Assembly (NCBI GenBank): GCA_031415695.1
Contig: JANOSH010000011.1
Span: 1 to 64,000, forward strand
Direction of reading: 5' to 3'
DNA length: 64,000 bases
DNA from: JANOSH01 sp031415695
GTDB taxonomy: Bacteria; Actinomycetota; Acidimicrobiia; Acidimicrobiales; Ilumatobacteraceae
Shown here: positions 25,717 to 34,512 of the stretch, one piece after another
How the letters are laid out: every line of letters starts with the position of its first letter
Numbering within the stretch: position 1 is the first letter of the stretch
Program-made: the position numbers and the translations under genes
Notes under the pieces: generated by a model
Database searches by the model: none
Told to the model about the DNA's origin: nothing
What the model saw: the letters and a program-made list of their open reading frames with translations, nothing else

Positions 25717-27160
25717 TGTCACAGGGTTCATGAAGTGGGACCGCACCGGTCCCACCCGACGGCCAGTGCCGGTCCGTTTGCGGGACTGGAACGAGGTGTA
25801 CGAACCGTTCGACCCCGAGTTGCTCAAGCAACAAGCGGGTCGGTGCATGGATTGTGGCATCCCGTTTTGCAACAACGGCTGCCCGCTCGGCAACCTCATT
25901 CCCGACTGGAACGACCTGACGTTTCGCGGTCACTGGGAGGACGCCATCGAGCGTCTTCACGCCACGAACAACTTCCCTGAGTTCACCGGCCGGTTGTGCC
26001 CGGCCCCGTGTGAGTCGGCCTGCGTACTGGGTATCAACGCCGACCCGGTCACCATCAAGCAGGTCGAGGTGGAAATCATCGACCGTGCGTGGAAGGAAGG
26101 CTGGGTCCAACCGCAACGTCCAACGCAGTCGACGGGGAAGCGGGTTGCGGTTATCGGCTCGGGCCCTGCCGGGCTCGCGACTGCTCAGCAACTTACCCGG
26201 GCTGGTCATAAGGTCGTCGTGCTCGAGCGTGCCGATCGCATCGGCGGTCTGTTGCGCTATGGCATCCCTGAATTCAAAATGGAAAAGTCGGTACTCGATC
26301 GACGCCTCGACCAGATGCGAGCCGAAGGTACCGAGTTCCGTGTCAACGCCGACGTTGGCGGCGGGGTCGATGTCGAGATTCTTTTGGCGGCGAACGACGC
26401 CGTTGTCGTTGCAGTTGGCGCTACGTCGTGGCGTGAGCTGCCCATTGCTGGGCGAGACTTAGCCGGAATCCATCAGGCCATGGAATATCTGCCACCGTCG
26501 AACAAAGTGCAACAAGGCGACATGCCGGTGTCTCCCATCACTGCCAGCGGTAAGCATGTGGTCATCATCGGCGGGGGTGACACCGGTGCCGACTGTCTCG
26601 GTACTGCGCACCGCCAGGGTGCCGCGTCGGTTACCCAACTTGAAATCATGCCCAAGCCCGGTGATTCACGCGTAGCCAGTAACCCGTGGCCGCAATGGAG
26701 CCTGGTGATGCGTAATGCGTCGGCCCACGAGGAGGGTGGTGAGCGTCGTTACAGCGTGAACACCGAATGTTTTCTGGGCGACGAAGCCGGCAATGTTCGA
26801 GCGTTGCTCTGCCATGAAGTGGCCATGGTCGATGGAAAGTTCGACAAGGTGGCCGGCAGCGAATTCGAGTTACAGGCCGACCTGGTGTTCTTAGCCATGG
26901 GGTTCCTTGGACCCGACAAGGCCAGTTGGACAACGCAGCTCGGTCTAGAGCGCGACGACCGCAGCAACATCGGGCGCGATCAGAACTTCATGACCAACGT
27001 TCCCGGTGTGTTCGTTGCCGGTGACGCCGGCCGAGGTCAAAGCCTTATCGTGTGGGCCATTGCCGAAGGTCGGTCGTGTGCGGCCGGCGTCGACCGCTGG
27101 TTGATGGGCGAGACCACGCTTCCTGCACCAGTACGCCCCACCGATCGGCCGCTCAGCTAA
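25709..27160 (+). CDS. gltD: glutamate synthase small subunit
   Basis: A 483-residue NADPH-oxidising subunit feeding electrons to GltB. N-terminal cysteines CMDCGIPFCNNGCPLG and CPAPCESACVLG hold the 4Fe-4S clusters. The FAD site is VAVIGSGPAGLATAQQL and the NADPH site VVIIGGGDTGADCLG. GTG start with ATGGAGG just upstream, inside gltB. The 8-nt overlap with gltB marks an operon. Nothing else appears to be co-transcribed downstream. Confidence 0.97.
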   Translation: MGDVTGFMKWDRTGPTRRPVPVRLRDWNEVYEPFDPELLKQQAGRCMDCGIPFCNNGCPLGNLIPDWNDLTFRGHWEDAIERLHATNNFPEFTGRLCPAPCESACVLGINADPVTIKQVEVEIIDRAWKEGWVQPQRPTQSTGKRVAVIGSGPAGLATAQQLTRAGHKVVVLERADRIGGLLRYGIPEFKMEKSVLDRRLDQMRAEGTEFRVNADVGGGVDVEILLAANDAVVVAVGATSWRELPIAGRDLAGIHQAMEYLPPSNKVQQGDMPVSPITASGKHVVIIGGGDTGADCLGTAHRQGAASVTQLEIMPKPGDSRVASNPWPQWSLVMRNASAHEEGGERRYSVNTECFLGDEAGNVRALLCHEVAMVDGKFDKVAGSEFELQADLVFLAMGFLGPDKASWTTQLGLERDDRSNIGRDQNFMTNVPGVFVAGDAGRGQSLIVWAIAEGRSCAAGVDRWLMGETTLPAPVRPTDRPLS

Positions 27161-27226
27161 CGGGCACACTTCCTATTACAGTTAGGTGACAGTGGATTGG
27201 GCACGGACCCAACTAGCCTGTGTCAT

Positions 27227-27997
27227 ATGCGTTCCACCATCTGGATCACCTCGATAGCGGCAGCTGGTCTGGTTGCGGGCTGTGGCCTTGGCGGTACGGC
27301 CAACAAGACCACCGCTAGCACGGCGAAGAAGTCAACGCCGTCCACGGCGTTTGTCACTATCCAAAGCCCAGCCACGGTTGCTACCACACCGGCCCCAACC
27401 GTGCCCCAAACGCAACTTTCTCAAGTACCGGGCCAGGTGGTGAAGGGCACGAAGCCGGGGCCAAACGATCGCTACATCGTCAAGTCAGGCGATGCCATTG
27501 GCCTGATAGCCCAGGCGATGGGCGTCAAAACCCAAGACCTGCTCGATGCCAACGGGTTGACTACTGCCGATGCCACCCGCATCCAGCCGGGTCAGCCTCT
27601 GCGAATCCCCGACGGCGGCGTAATGCCCCCCGGCGGTGAGCTGAAGGAAGGCAAGCCAGCTGGTTCCTCGAATGATCCTTCGTCGGTTATCCCCGTTACT
27701 GCAGTATCGGGTGCTCGTTACACCGTTCAGTCCGGTGACACTTGGATTGGTATCGCCACTCGTCTCAAAGTCGACCTCACAGCGATGCTCACCCTGAACG
27801 GGGGAACAATCGAGGCCGCTCCGAACATCATTCCTGGCCAAAAGCTTAAGGTTCCGGGGAAGACTCAAGCCGAAGTCGACGCCGCATCGAAGGTGGCGGT
27901 AACAACTCCAAAGACGACTGTGAAGGCGGCTACCACCACCGCCAAGACCACCATAAAGCCTGCGGTCACTACTAAGGCCCCGGTTCCTTCCAGCTGA
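27227..27997 (+). CDS. LysM-domain lipoprotein
   Basis: 256 residues. The signal sequence ends in a lipobox (LVAGC, Cys19), so it is probably a lipid-anchored cell-envelope protein. A Thr/Ala-rich linker follows, then two LysM repeats (about residues 79-125, YIVKSGDAIGLIAQAMGV, and about 165-212, YTVQSGDTWIGIATRL) that bind peptidoglycan. The Thr/Lys/Ala tail is of low complexity. TAGCCT 7 nt before the ATG suggests a leaderless transcript. It has no enzymatic domain, so it probably serves as a wall-binding or scaffolding protein. Confidence 0.85.
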   Translation: MRSTIWITSIAAAGLVAGCGLGGTANKTTASTAKKSTPSTAFVTIQSPATVATTPAPTVPQTQLSQVPGQVVKGTKPGPNDRYIVKSGDAIGLIAQAMGVKTQDLLDANGLTTADATRIQPGQPLRIPDGGVMPPGGELKEGKPAGSSNDPSSVIPVTAVSGARYTVQSGDTWIGIATRLKVDLTAMLTLNGGTIEAAPNIIPGQKLKVPGKTQAEVDAASKVAVTTPKTTVKAATTTAKTTIKPAVTTKAPVPSS

Positions 27998-28011
27998 CGT
28001 TGCCCCGTTTA

Positions 28012-29277
28012 ATGGTACGCCTAGGCGCGGCCGCGTTGGTCGTTGCAACCGCCGCCTGCGCTGGTCAGCGACCTGAGTTTACGTCTCCCGCATTGTCGAG
28101 CGCCGAGACGACCTCGGCGGCGCCAAACCCACAGCCGACCTCGACGGCCGCGCCGCATGCACCTGCATCCGTGGCGCTGGCGCCGATTGATTGGGGTCGT
28201 GACTTTGTCGGCGGCGCCGGTGGTGCCGCCAGCGGTCAGGTTGTGACGATGGGGTGGATCAACAACGACGACCTTGCCCCCGAGGCGACCGCTACGATGC
28301 GGGCGGCGGTGGCGTACGTCAATACGGAACTCGGTGGGTTTGGTGGTAGGCGAGTGGCGGTGAATGAATGTGTATCGGATCAACTCGACACCTTGTCCGA
28401 CTGCGAAATGGCTCTGGTCGGTAGCGTCGAAGCGGTGCTGACTGGCACGGTCGCAGTCGGAAACAAAGCGTTGTACGAAGCATTCGGCACGACTCCGGTG
28501 GCCATTGGAAACCCTGTCGTTCTCGACGATTTCCTCGCCAATCGCGCGGTTGCATTGTCAGGCGGAGCAGCAACCGTCGTGCCCGGTCTGGCCATCTTCG
28601 CCGTGAAGCAGCTGTCGCCGCCGCCGACTGCCGTAGCCATTGTCGCTCTCGATAACGACATTGGCAGAACCGCGGCCGAGCTACTAGCCAAGCCCGTTCT
28701 CGATCGCGCTGGCGTTTCGGCGACGCTCATTACTCTGCCCGAGAGCGCCGACGCGGCAGCAATCTCGGCTGCGCTGGCAGGGAGTCAAGCTGATCTGATC
28801 GTCAATCTCTTGCCAGTTCGCAACTGCAGACTGCTTGCTCAAGCGCTTGCTGGGCGGGTGGCCCGGGTCGTTGCAACTGAATCGTGTACCACGATGCCGG
28901 CCCGAGATGTGATCGACGGCTGGTTCATTGCCAGCGATGGACTGTCGCCGTTCGTTCCTGACGCCAGTTCTGGGTCCGCGACGTTTGTCAACAAGATGGC
29001 GCAGTATGGCCCGGGAGCCGAGGTCGGGGGCACGGCGTCGTCCACATTCGCCAACGTTCTGACTCTTGCGGCGCTGTTCCAGAATGGCCCGTTGTCGGCC
29101 CGTGACATGCGCAGTCGCGTCGCCGGTTTGGGCAAGCCAATGATGCTGCAACCCGGCCTACCAACCTGCGGCGTTGCGCCGTTCATTGCGCTGTGTTCCT
29201 CGACGATGAGTGTCTCTCGCGTAAGCGGCGAACGCTGGGTGGCCGTGGCCGAATCACTCGACGTTGCCGCTGGATGA
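28012..29277 (+). CDS. periplasmic-binding-protein-like lipoprotein (branched-chain amino-acid type)
   Basis: 421 residues with a signal sequence (LGAAALVVATAAC, borderline lipobox) and a Pro/Thr/Ala linker. The type-I solute-binding fold resembles Peripla_BP_6/LivJ (ATMRAAVAYVNTELGGFGG, AVAIVALDNDIGRTAAELLA). It has no ABC permease neighbours in the window, so it may be an orphan sensor or binding protein. It starts 14 nt after the LysM lipoprotein and may be co-transcribed with it; an in-frame TTG (28000) is an alternative start. Confidence 0.7.
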   Translation: MVRLGAAALVVATAACAGQRPEFTSPALSSAETTSAAPNPQPTSTAAPHAPASVALAPIDWGRDFVGGAGGAASGQVVTMGWINNDDLAPEATATMRAAVAYVNTELGGFGGRRVAVNECVSDQLDTLSDCEMALVGSVEAVLTGTVAVGNKALYEAFGTTPVAIGNPVVLDDFLANRAVALSGGAATVVPGLAIFAVKQLSPPPTAVAIVALDNDIGRTAAELLAKPVLDRAGVSATLITLPESADAAAISAALAGSQADLIVNLLPVRNCRLLAQALAGRVARVVATESCTTMPARDVIDGWFIASDGLSPFVPDASSGSATFVNKMAQYGPGAEVGGTASSTFANVLTLAALFQNGPLSARDMRSRVAGLGKPMMLQPGLPTCGVAPFIALCSSTMSVSRVSGERWVAVAESLDVAAG

Positions 29278-29289
29278 CGGCGGGACACT

Positions 29290-29319
29290 GTGACATGCAA
29301 TGATTGCGTGAGTTATAAT
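29290..29319 (+). promoter_or_regulatory. strong leaderless promoter with flanking direct repeat
   Basis: GTGACA (29290-29295) and a perfect TATAAT (29314-29319) are separated by 18 nt. The GTG start follows 7 nt later, so the mRNA probably begins at the start codon. TTGCGTGA occurs twice, at 29304-29311 and 29324-29331, flanking the -10 box, and could be an operator. Confidence 0.6.
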
Positions 29320-29326
29320 TACTTGC

Positions 29327-30781
29327 GTGATCATTCTTAAGCCTCCGGGCCTTCACGGTCGAGATAGGGAGTGGAAGTCGCTCGTTGAGTTTGCGAGATC
29401 TGATAGCGAGGCGGGCCTTGCGATTGTGTACGGGCGTCGTCGCCAGGGAAAAACTCACCTCCTCCAGGCTCTACATCAGGCAGTCGGAGGGTTGTACTGG
29501 CAGGCTGTACAACAGACTCCACGGCAAAATCTGGAGTCGTTCTCTGCCGCTTGGACATCGTTCACCGCATCAGGGTTTGCGGTCCGTTTCGAGTCGTGGG
29601 GTGACGCGCTTCGGGCCGTGATGGAACGCGCAGCACAAGCGCCGATGCTGGTCACTATCGATGAGGTCGGCTATCTGATCGACAGTACACCGGCCTTTCC
29701 TTCCGAGCTCCAGGCGGCCCTCAGCCCGTTGTCGGTCCGTCGGTCGAAGGCAAGGTTCGTGCTCTGCGGTTCAGCATTTGGGCAGATGCGCAGCTTGCTC
29801 GATGCTCATGCTCCGTTGCGCGGCCGGGCTCAACTTGACCTGATCGTTAGCCCTTTCGACCCGCGCGAATCAGCGTCATTCTGGGGCCTGGAATCGAATC
29901 CTTCCGCTGCGTTTCGGCTCGATGCTCTCGTTGGGGGAACGCCAGCGTACAGAGGGCTAGCGGTCGAGCTGCCACGTCGCGGCGATGTCGGATCATGGGC
30001 TCGCCGCCGTTTACTCGACCCGCAGAGCGCTTTGTTTCGTGAGGGAAGAATCGTCGTTGCTGAGGATCCCGGGCTGTCGGACCAACAGTTGTTCTGGTCG
30101 GTGATTGGGGCGATTGCGGAGGGGAAGGAACGACGCAAAGACATCGCAGCGGCGCTTGGCAGAAGCGAGACGTCTATGAGTCATCCGTTGAGCGTGTTGG
30201 TCGACGCGTCCTGGATCGAGGCGTTGGTCGACCCGTTGCGTGACAAGCGCACTCGCTATCGCGTGGCAGACCCTATTGTGCGCTGGTGGCGACTCGTGGT
30301 CGAACCGAATCTCTATCGGTTGACTGGTCCAACGCCCAGGCCGGATCAGGTCTGGGCCGACAACGAGCAACTGGTGGCGAGCCGAGTTCATGCTCCACAC
30401 CTCGAACGACTCGCCCATTGGTGGCTGATGGCTTATCACGAAGAGGCGAAGCTCCCACGGTGGCCGATGGCAGTTGGCTCGTCAGTCGTTTCTCACCGCG
30501 GAGAACGGACGCAACTCGACATCGTCGCTACGGAATCGTCCATCCGCGGCGCAACCGAGATTGTTGCCATCGGAGAGGTGAAGGCTACGGCGCAGCCGGT
30601 CGGGCCAGCCGTTCTTGACCGGCTAGACGCAGTCGCACGCGACCTGGCCCCACAGGCGGTTCGAGTTCTTGTTTCTCTCAACGGGTTCACGGTGCCCCTT
30701 CGCCGAATCGCCGAGAACCGAACCGATCTACGACTTGCCGACATCGCATCGCTGTATGGCGGGCCTCTCGTAGCGGGTTAG
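29327..30781 (+). CDS. AAA ATPase of the archaeal-ATPase/DUF234 type
   Basis: 484 residues. Walker A is GRRRQGKT (residues 36-43), and a Walker B-like LVTIDEVGYL lies near residue 110. A winged-helix-like middle follows (DIAAALGRSETSMSHPLSVL). The C-terminal region carries a PD-(D/E)XK-like pattern (RTQLDIVA ... EIVAIGEVKAT), as in DUF234 ATPases. These stand-alone ATPases are common in accessory DNA and are suspected of mobile-element or defence roles, but the function is unknown. It has a near-consensus promoter and overlaps the convergent RelE-type toxin gene by 4 nt. Confidence 0.75.
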   Translation: MIILKPPGLHGRDREWKSLVEFARSDSEAGLAIVYGRRRQGKTHLLQALHQAVGGLYWQAVQQTPRQNLESFSAAWTSFTASGFAVRFESWGDALRAVMERAAQAPMLVTIDEVGYLIDSTPAFPSELQAALSPLSVRRSKARFVLCGSAFGQMRSLLDAHAPLRGRAQLDLIVSPFDPRESASFWGLESNPSAAFRLDALVGGTPAYRGLAVELPRRGDVGSWARRRLLDPQSALFREGRIVVAEDPGLSDQQLFWSVIGAIAEGKERRKDIAAALGRSETSMSHPLSVLVDASWIEALVDPLRDKRTRYRVADPIVRWWRLVVEPNLYRLTGPTPRPDQVWADNEQLVASRVHAPHLERLAHWWLMAYHEEAKLPRWPMAVGSSVVSHRGERTQLDIVATESSIRGATEIVAIGEVKATAQPVGPAVLDRLDAVARDLAPQAVRVLVSLNGFTVPLRRIAENRTDLRLADIASLYGGPLVAG

Positions 30782-31038
30782 TGGTAGACGTCGGGTCGGT
30801 GAGCGATCCGGATTACGGCAACGATCCGCACGACGTCGTCGATTTCGTAGAGAATCCGGTACGGACCTACCCGGGCTGAATACGTGCCTTCAAACTCGTG
30901 TCGCAACGGCTTGCCGATTCGTTGCGGGTTTTCGGCCAATGGACCAGAGATAAATGCCAGAACCGCATCGAAGGCTTTGGACGGGAGCCGGTTCAGATTT
31001 CGCTGCGCAGGAGAACGGATTTCGATCTCATACGTCAC
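30778..31038 (-). CDS. RelE/ParE-type toxin
   Basis: An 86-residue mRNA interferase-like toxin of the RelE superfamily: IEIRSPAQRNLNRLPSKA, GKPLRHEFEGTYSARVGPYR and ILYEIDDVVRIVAVIRIAHR. The basic residues Arg and Lys and the C-terminal IAHRPDVYH fit the active surface of RelE-like ribosome-dependent RNases. The start overlaps the antitoxin stop by 4 nt (ATGA), the standard coupling of type II toxin-antitoxin operons. Confidence 0.9.
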   Translation of the reverse strand: MTYEIEIRSPAQRNLNRLPSKAFDAVLAFISGPLAENPQRIGKPLRHEFEGTYSARVGPYRILYEIDDVVRIVAVIRIAHRPDVYH

Positions 31039-31298
31039 GAGGGGCTGGCGCTGCGGGCGGCGAGGTACTCCTTGATCGAGACACCACGTTCACCTCGCGC
31101 TAGTGCGATGTCACTTGCAATGTCTGGCACCGAACGCCAGAAGGCGGTGTCTTCAATTGCTTCCCACTCGTCAGCGGAGATGATCACCGCCGTCGGGCGC
31201 CCGTTCTTGGTGATCATGACGTGCTCGTCGAACGTCTCGACCTCGTTGATGAGGGCGCTGAAGGATTGCCGAGCCTCTGCGAGCGTTACCGACTTCAT
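31035..31298 (-). CDS. Phd/YefM-type antitoxin
   Basis: An 87-residue antitoxin. The DNA-binding N-terminus MKSVTLAEARQSFSALINEV is typical of Phd/YefM, followed by MITKNGRPTAVIISADEWEA and a charged C-terminal toxin-neutralising tail. The ATG at 31298 is preceded by TATACT 7 nt upstream (leaderless), with an imperfect GTAC-ended dyad around it that could be the autoregulatory operator. It forms a unit with the RelE-type toxin. Confidence 0.9.
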   Translation of the reverse strand: MKSVTLAEARQSFSALINEVETFDEHVMITKNGRPTAVIISADEWEAIEDTAFWRSVPDIASDIALARGERGVSIKEYLAARSASPS

Positions 31299-31369
31299 GT
31301 ACACAAGTATAGCTACATTTGTTGTCGCCTCGTCAGTCGGGCTTGCTCGCGTGAGCCGACGTGGCCTGA

Positions 31370-31912
31370 CTACACAAACACGTCGTCGACATTGAGGTAG
31401 TAGTCGGGGCACGGAAGCAACAGCACGTCGCCGACCCCACAGTTTGTTGTTGACCATCGACCACTGGGGCTGCGCAAGTGAGCCTGAACCGTGCTCGTCG
31501 CAGGGTCGACCACAAGGTACGCGCACAGGCTCGGCAGGGAGCGGTAGGCCATGAGCTTCGTGACCTTGTCGCGCTCGTGCGATGTTGGTGACAGCACCTC
31601 GGCTAGCAGACATGGGCTGGTTGCGTAGACGTCGTTCGCCTCGGCGTCGCAATACACACCGAAGTCGGGATACTTGCCGTTGATGTCATCGACCTTCACG
31701 AGTTGATCGGCGGCGCGCGCACGGCACCCGGCTGCGCGGGCCGCCGGGCCGATTGCCAACATGAGGTTCGCAACGACGTCATTGTGGCGCGAGCTTGCTC
31801 CGGCCATTGCGTACGCCACGCCACCTATGAGTTCATGCTTGGTGTCCGACTCGCGCTCGGCGGCCAAAAACTCATCGAACGTAAGGTGGGGCTGAACCGA
31901 CATCGTGCTCAT
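31370..31912 (-). CDS. Uma2-family endonuclease-like protein (DUF820)
   Basis: 180 residues with the PD-(D/E)XK restriction-endonuclease-like fold of the Uma2 family: LTFDEFLAAERESDTKHELI, GKYPDFGVYC (catalytic Asp region), SPCLLAEVLSPTSHERDKVT (Glu) and the Tyr-rich C-terminus DYYLNVDDVFV. GGAAGG 8 nt upstream supports the ATG at 31912. Members are frequent in cyanobacteria and actinobacteria, and their targets are unknown. A second family member lies at 33961-34506. Confidence 0.8.
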   Translation of the reverse strand: MSTMSVQPHLTFDEFLAAERESDTKHELIGGVAYAMAGASSRHNDVVANLMLAIGPAARAAGCRARAADQLVKVDDINGKYPDFGVYCDAEANDVYATSPCLLAEVLSPTSHERDKVTKLMAYRSLPSLCAYLVVDPATSTVQAHLRSPSGRWSTTNCGVGDVLLLPCPDYYLNVDDVFV

Positions 31913-31964
31913 TGCGGACACCTTCCAGTCTCGATGGGACGGTGGCCATTGTAGCGGCGCCCGG

Positions 31965-32831
31965 CTAACCCGGACTGGCGCTGCGCTTATCGCTAATGCG
32001 ATCGGTTGCCGGGCTCGCGTTTCGGGCCGATTTGGCGAGGAGCCAGGCGCCGGAGAGACACACGCCACCACCGATGATTGACAGTGGGCTCACGTCTTCA
32101 TGGCGTATAGCGATTCCAAGTAGTAGCGACACGGCCGGGATAATGAAACCCATTGCAGCGGCGCGCGTGGCGGTGGAGTTGCCTGCGGCGTTCGCGACCA
32201 AGATGTTTGCAAGTCCGGTTCCGAACGCGCCGAGTGCGAGCATCGACAGCACCGACGGCATCGTCCATGTCGCATCGACGACTGCCGGCAAGCCGGTTGG
32301 GGCCGTGAGTAGGGCGGCAATGCCGACAGCTCGCCAGATCACAGGCAGGGCGCCGTTGCGCTGCTGCAGCGGACGAGCCAGGTTGATAGCGAAGCCGTAG
32401 AAGCACAATGCCGCAACGACAAGCCCGACCCCCCAAAGTTCGCTTCGGCCGTTCCGCAGACTCGGTGCCCCCATGAGTGTCGCTCCGCTGAACCCAACGC
32501 CGAGCGCTATTGACACCGTTCGCGACGGTAGCGAACGCGATTGCATCGCTGCGACGCCGGCGACGAATAGCGGCGTTGCGGCATTGAGTAGCCCAGTGAG
32601 AGCGGACGACACGTGCTGTTCGGCGAACGGAAACATCGACATCGGTAGGGCCAGCCAGATCAGGCCCAGCAGCGGAACGCGCCAGCGATCTTGTCGATCG
32701 ATCGGCCGACGAACGCCGGGAATCATCGAGAGCACGGCGAACCCGATTGTTGTGCGTACGAAGGTGATGCCGGCTGGGCGCATAGCAGTCAGTCCCTCGG
32801 CGATGAACAAGTACGAACATCCCCAGATCAC
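31965..32831 (-). CDS. EamA-family (DMT) transporter, N-terminus possibly short
   Basis: 288 residues with about ten hydrophobic helices arranged as two EamA repeats (IWGCSYLFIAEGL; later ALGAFGTGLANILVANAAGN). The only usual start is a GTG (32831) placing IWG at residues 2-4, whereas family members normally have about ten residues before this motif. Upstream, the frame continues for only eight codons to a TAG. The start region may therefore be damaged, or a rare ATT codon could be used. It is divergent from a broken LysR gene, the usual arrangement for a LysR-controlled metabolite exporter. Confidence 0.7.
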   Translation of the reverse strand: MIWGCSYLFIAEGLTAMRPAGITFVRTTIGFAVLSMIPGVRRPIDRQDRWRVPLLGLIWLALPMSMFPFAEQHVSSALTGLLNAATPLFVAGVAAMQSRSLPSRTVSIALGVGFSGATLMGAPSLRNGRSELWGVGLVVAALCFYGFAINLARPLQQRNGALPVIWRAVGIAALLTAPTGLPAVVDATWTMPSVLSMLALGAFGTGLANILVANAAGNSTATRAAAMGFIIPAVSLLLGIAIRHEDVSPLSIIGGGVCLSGAWLLAKSARNASPATDRISDKRSASPG

Positions 32832-32954
32832 TCCCGGCGCAACAATAGGACCCCACTATCGGAACCATTTCGGCATAATCACGACGCCAGGATGCCCGAT
32901 GGCATTCGTAAAGCACAAGTAATGAATTCTCGCAATATTGATTAGCATGTGTGA

Positions 32955-33886
32955 ATCCTCAATCTTGACCGTCTCCGCTTCCTTCGCGCCGTCGCCGAGC
33001 ACGGTTCGGTAGCTGCGGCTGCAGATTCGCTCGACGTGTCGTCGTCGGCCGTTTCGCAACAGCTCGCCAAGCTCGAGCCGAAGTCGGGCAACAACTCATC
33101 GAGCGGGCCGGGCGTGGGGTCAGGCTTACCGAGGCAGCCTCGCTCCTCGTCGTTCATGCCACCCGGCTGCTGCACGATGTCGAGTACATCGAGGGCGAGC
33201 TAAACGCCTTTGCGGGCGAGGTCGCGGGGACGGTGACAGTCGCAGCTTTCGCGACGGCGGCGCGTGGCGTTGGCCCCGCGCTCGTACGGCAGCTCAGTGT
33301 CGAGCATCCTGCACTGCGCATCCACCTGATCGAGATGGAACCGGCCGACTCACTTACGCTGCTCATGCGGGGCGACGTCGATGTCGTGATCCTGCAGGAC
33401 TGGTTCAACAATCCCTTGGTGATGCCGGCGTCCACATCGCGACTTGCACTCTTCGACGATGTCGTAGATCTCGCATTGCCATCGACTCACCGCTTCGCCG
33501 ATCGTCGCGGGTTGGCTCTCATCGATCTGCTTGACGAGGAGTGGGTCACGTGGCCGCCCGGCTCCATCTGCGGCGATTGGCTTACGCACACGTTCCGATT
33601 GCTCGGCCGTGACCCCAAGGTGAGTCATACGGCGGCGGAACACGCCACTCAGCTGGCATTGGTAGCGGCAGGGCTCGGCGCGGCAGTGATTCCTCGGCTC
33701 GGGCGCGGCGACATTCCGTCCGGCGTCAGCATTGTGAGCATCAGGCCAACGCTGCTTCGCCATGTGTTCGCGGCATGGCGCACGAACAGCGCGAAGCGCT
33801 CGAACATCACCGCTGTGCAGGGCACCCTTCAACGGTTAGCGCCCCGGTTAGCCCGCAACGCAACCCGCCGGCGGTCGCCTCTATAG
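32955..33886 (+). pseudogene. LysR-family regulator, frameshifted and lacking a standard start
   Basis: The helix-turn-helix half is unmistakable (LDRLRFLRAVAEHGSVAAAA then DVSSSAVSQQLAKLE, 32964-33077). At 33077/33078 one base appears to be missing: GAG-(G)CC-GAA would give LEAEVGQQLIERAGRG. The rest continues in the -1 frame to the effector-binding domain and stop at 33886. At the 5' end, ATC (32955) stands where ATG is expected (ILNLDRLRF), directly after an in-frame TGA; TAGCAT precedes it by 6 nt, so the promoter seems preserved. The gene is probably inactive and once controlled the divergent EamA exporter. Confidence 0.8.
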
Positions 33887-33960
33887 ATGATCACCCACTG
33901 TTATGAAGGGCGGCGGAGTTCGCGCCGACGGCCGCAGCAGTGTCGCAGTAGACTCCCGCC

Positions 33961-34506
33961 ATGTCCATCGCCGCTCGCCAGTTCCTCAGCTTGGCTGAGT
34001 ACCTCGCCATCGAAGAGGACAACGAGATCAAGCACGAGTACGTGAGCGGTGCCACGTATGCCATGGCCGGTGCTCGAGCCAGTCACAACCGAATGGTGAC
34101 ACGTTGGGCCGTCGCACTTGCCCCAGTCGCTCAGGCGCAAGGCTGCGACACATTCATCGTGGATATGAAACTCCGAGTTGGCGACACGGCGGTCTACTAC
34201 CCGGACCTCATGGTGTGCCGCGACACTGCCGACAACGACGACCTCGTTCGCACGTCTCCATGCCTCATCGTCGAAGTGCTGTCGCCGTCCACGGCAGCCG
34301 TCGACCGGCGAGAGAAGCTGCATAGCTACCTCGCCATTCCCCAGCTGCTCACGTATTTGATCGTCGATCCCGAGATTCCGATGGTCGAATCGCATATACG
34401 GGTCGACAATGAGGCTCCCTGGAAGCACGAGACCCAAGGTCTCGACGGTGTGCTGTTCCTCCCATGCCCGCATGTCACAATCGACATCAACAAGCTCTAC
34501 GAATAG
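33961..34506 (+). CDS. Uma2-family endonuclease-like protein (DUF820)
   Basis: A 181-residue homologue of the protein at 31370-31912, with the same core: LSLAEYLAIEEDNEIKHEYV, YYPDLMVC, TSPCLIVEVLSPSTAAVDRR and CPHVTIDINKLYE. The PD-(D/E)XK residues (Asp in YYPDL, Glu in IVEVLS) are kept. TAGACT 6 nt before the ATG indicates a leaderless promoter. The two copies bracket the EamA/LysR pair. Confidence 0.8.
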   Translation: MSIAARQFLSLAEYLAIEEDNEIKHEYVSGATYAMAGARASHNRMVTRWAVALAPVAQAQGCDTFIVDMKLRVGDTAVYYPDLMVCRDTADNDDLVRTSPCLIVEVLSPSTAAVDRREKLHSYLAIPQLLTYLIVDPEIPMVESHIRVDNEAPWKHETQGLDGVLFLPCPHVTIDINKLYE

Positions 34507-34512
34507 CGCCGC

